64,000 bases of DNA from Cyrtodaria siliqua (taxonomy: Eukaryota; Mollusca; Bivalvia; Adapedonta; Hiatellidae): NCBI GenBank assembly GCA_037043455.1, contig JAWPHD010001266.1, positions 124,001 to 188,000 on the forward strand. Reading direction: 5' to 3'. A program made the translations under genes and the position numbers. Of this stretch, positions 55,607 through 64,000 are shown one piece after another; within the stretch, counting starts at the first letter, position 1; every line of letters begins with the position of its first letter. The notes below the pieces were generated by a model. It saw only the letters and a program-made list of their open reading frames with translations, was not told where the DNA came from and made no database searches.

Positions 55607-57783
55607 TTGTTTTTAATTTGAAGTTGTATAAATGCACCATGAGATCACATTCTTTCTATCTCATCAGACAAACAATCTAACGCCAATCTTGAATCACGTT
55701 ATGTTAAAATGTGTTACTTTTATTAAGGGAAGAAATCTGAATGTAAACTGATCACCTCACTAGCATTCTAAAAGCTATGCTAGAGTTTATATTTTTACTA
55801 ATTATTGAATGTTTCCAAACACATGACTCTTGAAAGCAATGAATGTATTCACAGACCTGACACGACCTGGTAGGACCATGCTGCAGCGTCGATGCTGCAG
55901 CCAATCGTTTCATACAGGCTTTTTCGTGGACACAGACCTAATAACAACTACACAAATTATCTAAATTTCACGTGGCACATTGCGAAAAATTCACAAATTA
56001 TTTCCTAACTTTAAACACATATATTATGAAGAGTTTTATAGATACAAGTTTCATTCATGCCAAATACCATCACAAATTTAATTTTCTTTCCAATGATAGT
56101 ATTTTTTCTTTCTCTTACATTTAGATCAAAAAAGGAGTTTGACGGAAACTTTGGCTATCTCAAAACCTTGATTTTTAAAAGAAAAGCGAAAAATGATGAC
56201 ATTTTAAACTTTAAACATCTTTTTATACAATGTCTTACTATCAAAATAAACATAAATTATTATAATAACATTTTGCTATTCACTATGAATCGTTAGAATG
56301 TATTCTCATCAAAATCAGTGAATAATTGAGAGAGGAGATAGAAGGAAAAGTTAAGATGCCACGTGATATTTTGGTTACTTCATTGGTTAAGATAGGAAGT
56401 TTGCTATCTGTTTATTAATATGTCTGTGTTTGTGGATTAGTTCCGAATGTGAAACAAACTTTTCTTGTGTTCGATCAAACCTAAAACTATATCTATAGCC
56501 CGAGATTGACTGCTTAGCTAATATAAATCGGGTAGGGCATGCAATTGACCTATCTCACGATAAAAAAGAATTTAAAAGAAATAAATTTTACATAAAATCA
56601 TTGGCAGAGTCAAATTTAATTCCAGTGTATTTGTTTCACGATTATACACTTAAAGTACAGCCTTTCCATGTATACATTCTGTCATATATATCAAAATGCT
56701 GATATAATACTGCATGCCTTCACATCGTCTTGCATTTAACAACCCTAAGAAATTACAAAATTGATTTTTCAATCGCAAATTTCAGTAAGATACATTTGAT
56801 TTTACAAACTCGGTCTATTCCGGCTACGTTCGCCGTCAGACTCCATGACATTTGAGAGTCCTATTTTAGCTTTTCCACATCATTTGTTTGGAGAGCATAT
56901 TTAATAATTGCTATCAATCATTAGCTAAATTGATACATTAGCTTATCGTAGTCGTGTCGGTGATTCACTCACTATATAAAAAAGCGGTGGCACGAAATAC
57001 CCAAATCTACCTAAATCTACATACATCCACCCAAATCTACCCATATCTAGCATTTAAAATGAGCACATTTGAATTTTGTGTCTGGATTTAGCGTCCCTGC
57101 CATTTTGTTGATAATGACCTCAACCGGTTAACGTCATGTAACCGACTTAAATGGACACACATTTTAATTTTAAACCTGCTTGCATATATTTAAATATAAT
57201 TTAGAATTTTGCAACTTTCTTCGTTATTCTACCGTAGTTTTGAATATATTATTGGTGAACTGTAATCAACTGTAAGTAATAGGTAAAAACAATTTGCTTT
57301 ATACTATTCTTATAATTAATATTAATGATTGCACAAATGCAGTTTAGGTAGAAAAGCTAACGGGACGCCGCGACTTTTACAAAACACAAGCTTGCCGTGT
57401 TTCCCTTTAATGTAAACATAATTTTAACATCACGGTACAAAGTTTAAAAATGCAATTTAATCAAATTTTAAGTAAAAGGTTATCATACAGTTTTAAGTAA
57501 AACAATAAATATTTCATTGTAAACAGATGTTGATCTTTCCTACCCTGTTATCTAAGAACATTGTTGATACTTTATGCAGTTTTAAGGGATTACTTCGCGA
57601 ATGCATATATATATGTATCATTCGTTCATTCATAGTTCTAAAATAACATTGACAGTTATAGGTTATTAGATTTGTATTGGGATATATGCACGATCGCGAG
57701 TTCTTCCGCGTAATAATATTGCGTGAGTTTAGGAGAGCAATATGTCTACGCAGAAGAAAGAGTTCATACATCCCAATACAAAT
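55607..57783 (+). repeat. segmental duplication, copy 2 (left part)
   Basis: Matches 47195-48838. At about 55885-56431 it carries some 530 bases not in copy 1, beginning with a CTGCAGCGTCGATGCTGCAG palindrome and ending where TGTGGATTAGTTCCGAATG resumes. That stretch has a 79-codon frame at 56057-56296 with no recognisable family. At 57783 the match stops and resumes at 63528. Confidence 0.85.
57147..57410 (+). mobile_element. TTAA/AGGGACA MITE (duplicated copy)
   Basis: Partner of 48199-48461 carried within the segmental duplication; TTAA at both edges. Confidence 0.7.
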
Positions 57784-58844
57784 CTAAAAACGTTTTATTG
57801 CATACGCATTTTGAATATAAAACGAATAATTTTAACATTTAATTTTCATCAAAAATATTTATTTGAAACAAACATGCTGTCATAACATCGTGGGGAATTT
57901 TTTCACAATGAAACAAAAATACTATAATATTTACAGCACATGACAAACTTCCTGTAACATGAACATTCGCTACATCTCGTACACTTCTTCGAAGCATTAC
58001 TCGAATGTATATCGAAGGTCACCATATTGGTTACCTCATCAGTAGGGGAGCAGCCTTGATATTTTCCTACATCTTTCAAATATCGCAACCACGCTTGACA
58101 ACGAAAAGTAGTACGTCATCTTTCGGCAACGTCAAAAAAAAAAAATTGTCCGCCATTTTGAATTTTTTAAAACGCATAATTTGGAAAATTGTGACAATTT
58201 TTGATCATGAAATTTCATTTCCCCTTTAGGTTTCGTGATTTTCGTCTGTACCGACTTTTTTTTTAGAAGCTCTACTGCGTGATAAATTCAGACCCGCCTT
58301 GTAAAATGTCGAAGCGAGGGGCGATAACTCTAAAAGATGCCATTTTTAGAATACGATTAAAATGACAACAACCGTGTGTTTTTTGTTAAATAAAGTACGA
58401 GGAGATACTTGAATTGTTGTTTTAGCTCACACATTACATGAATTTTGCTGCATATCACGAAAAGCATGTTATTTCTTTATCAAAAGTACACGAAAATACG
58501 AATTGTTTGATTTAACTGTAATTTTGACTGGACTGACCTCGCAAGAACTGCAGGCGCGTATTCGATGGAGCGGGTAGTATTGGGCACCCTCTCATATGTG
58601 GAAAGTTCACGTAACAATCGCTACTGTTCAAGATGGGAGTTGGGATGGAGAGAAGGAGGGGGAGGGCATATGAACTGAGATTTAAAAGGATGCGCCCCAT
58701 CCCCATCCCACCCCAACTAAAATCATGAAAGCTAGTCTGTTTTTGAAAGCTCTTCCAAGCATACAGTACATTCTTAAACATATTCAGATAATATATTTGT
58801 TGCTGTGTTTTTGACTAGACTGTCCAGTGTCCAATTGTCATCCG
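57784..58844. other. unassigned start of the 5.7-kb stretch absent from copy 1
   Basis: On the minus strand an AAAATGGCGGAC start context (ATG at 58156) opens a 26-residue frame to 58076. In another frame a 61-codon stretch (57903-58088) contains CTRCSECSCYRKFVMCCKYY, a Cys-rich run. A donor-like GATGAGGTAACC lies between them. These hints are too weak for a gene call. A 12-base poly-A at 58134-58145 makes the local frame sensitive to sequencing error. Confidence 0.3.
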
Positions 58845-59120
58845 CAACTTGGCGTAGTCAGTAGCGCAGCGGATTTGTAACCGGAGGTGGTGCCACTGAG
58901 TTTTGTCGGTGTGTTCTTGGGAAAGACACTTTCCCTTAGCCTCGTCCGTCGGATGGGGACGTAAACCGGGTGGTCCCGCGTATAGGTCTATCATCCGAGC
59001 ATGTTAAAGAACCATAGGAATCTATTCGATAATAAGAGCAGGGCACGGTTCCCGGATTCCTATGTAACCTTCCCCTCTCTCTTGGGCGGCTCTAAATAAC
59101 CTGTACTGTGTTGATGCGTT
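58845..59120 (+). mobile_element. SINE, family 2 (near full length)
   Basis: Head GTCAGTAGCGCAGCGGATTT then GTAACCGGAGGTGGTGCCAC; body TTCTTGGGAAAGACACTTTC, CGGATGGGGACGTAAACCGG and CATGTTAAAGAACCATAGGA; tail TTCCCCTCTCTCTTGGGCGG then CTCTAAATAACC. Truncated reverse copies at 61213-61257 and 61450-61575 confirm a family. Confidence 0.65.
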
Positions 59121-59404
59121 AAATATTCAAATGAATTCATCCGCAACTGCACTCAGCACTGTCATATGTACTGTAGCTGTCCCATGCTAGTATCATGAAT
59201 CAACCGTGGAATATATCGCCCACACATGAAAGGGTTTGAGGGCCCCATCTTAATTGTATTAGTTTAAATATAGACCATTTGTCAGTTGAATCCTAAGATG
59301 ATTTTTTTATCAGACAGAAACACTGTCGTAATACTTATACTGATAGCATCGAAGGAAAGTAAAGAAGGCCATTTTTTTTACTTTATATTTTTAAAGCTGA
59401 ATTG

Positions 59405-59545
59405 TGTTTTATGTCATTATAGCACATTTTGGGCCATAATTCCTGGGTAGAACCAGTACTGTGTACTTTCTGCTATCTGTAAGAATCGACACTTTCTCAC
59501 CTGCAAGTTGAGCTCCCAGTGGGAATTGAACCCGCAGCGGTGAGA
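59405..59545 (-). mobile_element. tRNA-derived SINE, family 1 (truncated)
   Basis: Tail and body (TATGTCATTATAGCACATTT, GGTAGAACCAGTACTGTGTA) followed by the B-box part of the head (CCCAGTGGGAATTGAACCCG). The head stops there, so it is truncated at its 5' end. Confidence 0.65.
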
Positions 59546-60020
59546 GGTGAAAATGAGAATGTATACAAATATAAAAAAGGCAACCGAACATCTCCATTAC
59601 TCAATATGTCCATGGGACTTGAATGACCGCACTGAAAACAATCCTTGGAAAATTGTACAATGCAAGAATATATATTCATAAATAAATTTTATTTTGATAC
59701 AAAATCAATATGCTATAGATAAAGATCATGTAAAGTTTCGCAAAAGATTGGTTAAAAACTGTGGAGGATTATAGACGCACAGATAACTAACACCATATGC
59801 CGCCTCACCATTCGATGGTAAACAATAAACATTTAAGGTACATATTAAGGCCTTAAATATTATCTTTCATGACTAAGTAAAAAATATGTAACAAGTCAGA
59901 TATCAAAATGAATTATTTATTTGATTTAAAACATTTTATTTTAAATATTTACATCAAAACATCCCAATATAAAGGGAATTACATAAAAAATTTGCATCAT
60001 ACAATAATTGTTTTTATTTA
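59546..60020. other. unassigned AT-rich sequence
   Basis: Nothing recognised. Confidence 0.4.
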
Positions 60021-60164
60021 TTAAAGGGACACACAGCATTTATCAAGCATTAAAATTTGCACCTCGATTGGTTAATCAAGAATTGATTTTACACACGCTT
60101 GCATAAATTTAAATTATAACATTTTGGCGTTTAAAAAAAAGAAGAATGCTGCATGTCCCTTTAA
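60021..60164. mobile_element. short TTAA/AGGGACA MITE
   Basis: TTAAAGGGACACACAGCATT to AATGCTGCATGTCCCTTTAA, near-perfect ~20-bp inverted ends in only 144 bases. It shares TATCAAGCATTA with the copy at 35695 but lacks most of the interior. Confidence 0.7.
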
Positions 60165-60254
60165 TATGAACACCTCTCCGCCTGAATTGTTTATATGGTG
60201 CAAGTCATTTTCAACATATGTGGGGTTATATACATACATGTATCTGTTTTTTTT

Positions 60255-60330
60255 TTTTTTTTGCAGAGACAGACCACCCACTTTTCTGGGTAGAACCAGT
60301 AATATACACCTCCTGCCATCTGTCATACCA
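60255..60330 (-). mobile_element. tRNA-derived SINE, family 1 (short fragment)
   Basis: Only the body: CAGACCACCCACTTTTCTGG, GTAGAACCAGTAATATACAC and CTCCTGCCATCTGTCAT, preceded by poly-T. Confidence 0.6.
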
Positions 60331-60749
60331 CAAACTTATAATCCAATAAAATTCAGAAAACATCATTTGAATCCAATAAAGAAATTGGGCATGGTCGGTC
60401 AGATTAACAGAAACACATTTATATTTTCGTATTAGCCCTTATTTTGAGCCACTCCAATGAACTGTCAGTTAAAGTCGCCATCGATCCACCTCTTTCAACA
60501 GTCAGACATGTATGTTGATATGATATTTTGCTGAACTGGTGATCCTGGGAATTTCGAAATTAGTGGGTCCAAATAACCTTCCCTCAAGTCACAAATGTTA
60601 CTAGACATATTTTTCTTGAAGTTGATGCTAGTACTGTCCGTATGAGGTATTCATGATTAAAAAAAAATAGTAATAATATTGTACACCGTCGCATTATTCT
60701 ATTCTTGTTCGTTTAAGTATTTCTGATTCGGTTGATAATGTTGTAAAAA

Positions 60750-60755
60750 TTTATT
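60750..60755 (-). terminator. polyadenylation signal AATAAA of the small three-exon gene
   Basis: AATAAA on the minus strand about 30 bases after the TGA at 60784-60786, a normal distance for a short 3' untranslated region. Confidence 0.4.
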
Positions 60756-60783
60756 ATAATATATATGTGACTATACACTCGTT

Positions 60784-62697
60784 TCAATAAAATCCTCCCG
60801 TATTTTGTGACTTCAGTACAGTTTCCCAGCGTCTCAGGACATCAGGGACTCTGAAAATAAAAATGATACAGATTCTGTTTAACCATACATATTTTTCTTT
60901 CAACTTAAATAGGTAAGAAGTTGGTGAGTTGAAATAGATGAATAAAAAGTGACAATAGAACTTTTTTTATAAGAATATAAATTGAACAGAACATGGTGGG
61001 AACAATGACCAGAAAAAAACTATATAACTTCTAATTTTACTTCAATTTTTAAACATGATCACTGGTGGTTTCAAATGCAGGACCAACATATGGGTATCAC
61101 CGGTTACTTTTCTTACCATTTGTTTGTTTAAAAAAAAACCTTACAAAAACTGGTTCGGAGGGTCTAAGAAAAGAAAAAAAACATCAAAATAACTCTGGCC
61201 TAAGTTGGATCAACAACACATTATATGTCATTTAGAGCCGCCCTTGAGAGAGGGGAAGGGCACATAGGTAAGTTAAAAAATGATACATCTTTTGTTTACC
61301 GCAACCAGATTTCGTTTCAACTTAAATAGTTAACAAGTTGTTTAATTGAAATATGTAGATGAATAATGAATTTTAGAAAAAATTGTTACATGTAAGATGA
61401 ATTAAAAAAAAAGATTTTTCGGCTGATCAACACTTTACCGGTATACCTTATTTAGAGCCGCCCCAGAGAGAGGGGAAGGAGACACATATAATAGGAATTT
61501 GAGAACCTGCCTTATTCTTACTAATGAATATATTTCCATGGTTCTTTATGGTGCTATCGTCCGCCATGCTATCGCTGGGTCAATGCCAGCACATTATGTT
61601 AAGTCAGGGTCTTGGTTAAGTTTAACATTTTAGATGTAATACAAGGATGTTTTTATCTTGTTCGATTCATTTTACATCCGTACTATGGACAATATGACCT
61701 ATTTATGTGTCGATGTGCTGTAAAACACCATTTATTCATTTTTTATTTTTAGTATAAGAAGTCTGAGACTAAGTGCAGGTCCACAAAGCCACATATATAC
61801 ATTGATAAATTCATAGATTTTTTAAAACTGTGCTTACCTACACACTGGCTTACACAATGCTCTTGATGTAGTTATACAGATTACTGTGAGACTGGGAAAT
61901 GACTTTGTGAAAACAGGCTGTGGTAACCTGAAAAATAACATATTGTTCCATTTAATTTTAATATTAATAACTATGTTCAACTTTCTTAATGCTATCAATG
62001 CCAGCTTTCCATAATAGTTTTCTTAAAACACAACTGAACTTGAATTGAATGTGGTGCTTTCTGGATACTGTCCAAAATGTAAGACTGTGGCATAATTCAT
62101 TTTCATCAATCATTCATCACTCATGTGTTCTAAAAATTATCAGAATTAAGTTGATAATAATATATATGAACCACCACCATTTCATATGTTTCAATGTTAA
62201 ACACTTGTCCTACACTACAGTAATTAAAAGTGTATTTACTTACACAAATCCCTACACAGGCTACAGACAATCAGACAATCCATGCCATGACCCATTTCAT
62301 TCGCTTGGTGTGTTTCACTTTCAATATTAATTTTCCGACATAGATGATAGATCTAGTGTAAATTACGCACTCACTCAAGTCAGTCATGTAAAACTTGGAA
62401 TTATATACGATCACTGTTTCGATAAAGGTCTAACGACTTAATTCCACTCCTGTACACATGTCTATGTGTGTAACTCAGTACGCATGCATCTGCATAATTT
62501 GACCTTTGAATACGTGTACACCGTGTGTGTGAGCTATTTTTAGCACATAGTTTGGACTGTGGCAATGGAAATACAACAGTTCAATTCAATTCACAATTTA
62601 GTTTTAGTGACAGTGCGAACTTCACCAGGGAGAAGTGTGGGTTTATGGCGTGCGACTGACTGGCCCTAGGCATGGTGTTTTTCTGTGTCGCCGCCAT
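60784..62697 (-). CDS. three-exon gene model for a ~70-residue protein; family not recognised
   Basis: Minus-strand model: exon 1 62697-62626 (24 codons), exon 2 61927-61854 (74 nt), exon 3 60850-60784, TGA at the end. The start AAAATGGCGGCG is an excellent initiation context. Intron 1 is GTGAAG...TTATTTTTCAG (698 nt, phase 0); intron 2 is GTAAGC...TTTATTTTCAG (1003 nt, phase 2). Phases agree: exon 2 ends GT and exon 3 begins A, so the frame runs through to a stop with an AATAAA ~30 bases later. Exon peptides begin MAATQKNTMPRASQSH, VTTACFHKVISQSHSNLYNY and VPDVLRRWETVLKSQN (ending TGGFY). There is no signal peptide or strong membrane segment; the middle could form an amphipathic helix. A second GTAAGC donor lies 16 bases further into intron 2 and would put a stop in exon 2. 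SINE fragments sit within intron 2. I do not recognise the family, and extra exons could be missing. Confidence 0.5.
61213..61257 (-). mobile_element. SINE family 2, 3' fragment
   Basis: TTTAGAGCCGCCCTTGAGAG then AGGGGAAGGGCACATAGG is the reverse complement of the family 2 tail at 59070-59095. It lies in intron 2 of the small gene model. Confidence 0.6.
61450..61575 (-). mobile_element. SINE family 2, truncated copy
   Basis: TTAGAGCCGCCCCAGAGAGA, CATATAATAGGAATTTGAGA and ATTTCCATGGTTCTTTATGG correspond in reverse to the 3' half of 58845-59120. Confidence 0.6.
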
Positions 62698-62704
62698 TTT
62701 GAAT
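62690..62704 (-). promoter_or_regulatory. YY1-like element overlapping the start codon of the small gene
   Basis: TTCAAAATGGCGGCG on the minus strand contains AAnATGGCGGC, the core bound by YY1-type zinc-finger factors, and overlaps the proposed ATG as in many metazoan housekeeping genes. No TATA box is seen upstream. Inference from motif and position only. Confidence 0.35.
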
Positions 62705-62731
62705 AGCCTCTGAAAGAGTGAAATGCAGGTA

Positions 62732-62879
62732 CCAACTTTCAAAACGGGCACGCAAAATGTATATTCACGAAAAAATAAGAAATTTTCAAAAAAGGTAGAA
62801 CAGGAAATGATCTTCGACTCCTGGCAATTTCAACAATATTTAAGAATATACAATTTTTGTACCCGTTTTGAAACATTGG
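62732..62879. repeat. ~35-bp-arm inverted repeat upstream of the small gene
   Basis: CCAACTTTCAAAACGGGCAC at 62732-62766 pairs with the complement at 62844-62879 (ACCCGTTTTGAAACATTGG) with a few mismatches; loop ~77 bases. The 74-codon plus frame from 62723 spans this hairpin and is therefore unlikely to be a gene. It lies 35 bases upstream of the proposed minus-strand start codon. Confidence 0.7.
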
Positions 62880-62947
62880 CAATTTCGAAGAAAACAAAAA
62901 CTAGTTTTTTTCGATCTTCGCATTTGTACCGCGATTTCCGACTATGA

Positions 62948-63527
62948 TATCTCAATAAAACCTGTCAACACGATTGTTTGATGAATCTCCGACATAATAA
63001 CTGACTTCTGATATGATTTGTTTTCTTTGCCATCTAGTATAAGTTTTAAACTAGTGTTTCTAAAAAGAGTACTATAAAATCCGCGCATCTGCACGTGCTT
63101 GCAAAATGGGAACTACGTTGCCTCCAACCCCAATTATTTATGTTTGAGTTATGCGGTTCAGGCACGTGAAATGACTTGTCTGCTCCTGTACTGCATACTA
63201 GCATGACGCGCGTCAGATTCCCGCCAAAACTAAATTGCATTCAAAATCAAAGTAATCTTCAACGTTTTGCAATGTAATTTAGCCGATTGCTCCATTAATA
63301 GTTTATTTACGTGAACGCAGTGATAAAATCTTCATCTGTATTGTAAACAACAAACATACAACGCAAATCATACATCAACCCGTGTGGCTGGGTCCCGGTT
63401 ATATTGTTAACATAGAAACAGCTAAGCAACAGCGCACTATTTTCTGTGCCGTTGCCTTTCGGCTAACAAATGTCAGGATTCTGAACGTAACGAAGCGTCG
63501 AGGCGTGAGCCCGAAGAATAACGGACT
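62948..63527. other. unassigned sequence
   Basis: Upstream region of the small gene and right-hand end of the 5.7-kb stretch not present in duplication copy 1. No coding frame recognised. Confidence 0.4.
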
Positions 63528-64000
63528 GCGAATTGAACCAATCTTAACGAAGTTCCAATAAAATGATTTTACAACACGTCAATATGACACGTCAATGTGG
63601 GAGAATTTTGACGTTTCCTGTTACATTGAAAGTAAACGCGTATGCAATAAAATCAGACAATGCATGTCATAGTTCTAGAGCCATCTGTCTTGGGCGTCAT
63701 TATAAATAAAATGGTTTATATTTTGGCTGCAATCATTTTAATTACAATTGCTTCCTTATTGCAAACTCTTGTCCTGTCTTTGAGCTGTGAGAATCAGAGT
63801 TCGCATAGTTTTGTATTCTGTACCGACCTAATAGCTATAAAGAGTCAGGGGCGTAGCTGTGCCTAAATCAGTGTGTATGCACAAGGTCTAGGAGGTCGGG
63901 GGGCATTCCCCACATGGGATTTAGAAGAAAGCCAAATCCTGCATTCTGGCGGTAATTTCAGCAGCAAAAATACGTTTTTAACTCGCGAGGACGAATTCCA
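63528..64000 (+). repeat. segmental duplication, copy 2 (right part), cut by the window end
   Basis: Matches 48840-49340 (TGCGAATTGAACCAATC, CCTGTTACATTGAAAG, GAGCCATCTGTCTTGGGCGT, CTGCATTCTGGCGG). A small deletion near 63556 removes GTATGAAACTAGT. If it continues, another tRNA-like unit should lie about 70 bases beyond the window. Confidence 0.85.

Noticed and set aside
62049..62330. 93-codon plus-strand frame
   Set aside because: It lies in an intron of the minus-strand gene model, has no family signature and sits in AT-rich sequence.

Overview
The window is nuclear DNA of an animal, most likely a bivalve mollusc. The evidence is the AT-rich intron-bearing background, the dispersed repeat starting CAAGAGGCCC with its ~145-bp internal repeats and GACGGACG tail (24.77-26.02 kb), several tRNA-derived SINE families, CR1/Jockey-type LINE remnants, and many short inverted-repeat elements. 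Dreissena or a venerid-like clam would fit, but species cannot be read from the sequence. Nothing prokaryotic or viral was recognised.

Layout. 0-5 kb: two oppositely oriented 21-bp minisatellite arrays flank a short exon encoding a SAM-like domain. 5-11 kb: a SINE, a 5'-truncated LINE on the minus strand, small inverted-repeat elements, and a 2.2-kb foldback-type element with ~0.5-kb terminal inverted repeats. 11.9-14.9 kb: a cluster of tandem repeats (4-, 23-, 6- and 3-bp units) and an inverted-repeat element. 15-20 kb: mostly unassigned, with a TTAA-flanked MITE, a LINE fragment and a SINE. 20.3-22.6 kb: a second large 21-bp array. 23.5-29.5 kb: interleaved direct duplications, the bivalve repeat, MITEs and SINEs. 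30.4-32.65 kb: 22-bp arrays in two copies of a larger array-plus-flank unit. 33.3-35.7 kb: a 48-bp array. 36.9-37.2 kb: a 7-bp array. 38.03-38.41 kb: a near-perfect inverted duplication. 39.5-41.9 kb: a 20-bp array. 43.0-46.6 kb: a 682-codon intronless reading frame (the only large convincing protein gene) preceded by a broken copy of its own 5' end that carries a 19-bp minisatellite. 47.2-64 kb: a segmental duplication (47.2-49.3 kb matching 55.6-57.8 plus 63.5-64.0 kb), a tRNA-like pol III unit, a broken LINE, and, on the minus strand at 60.78-62.70 kb, a three-exon gene model for a ~70-residue protein.

Tandem arrays fill roughly a fifth of the window. Most long open frames are by-products of these arrays: units of 21, 48 or 6 bp stay in frame, and a stop-free 22-bp unit stays open while rotating through all three frames. 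Units of 7, 19, 20, 23 and 43 bp also occur, so there is no sign that coding selects unit length. The supportable protein-coding loci are the SAM-like exon, the 682-codon gene and the small three-exon gene. They do not form a pathway; this is a repeat-rich, gene-poor eukaryotic interval.
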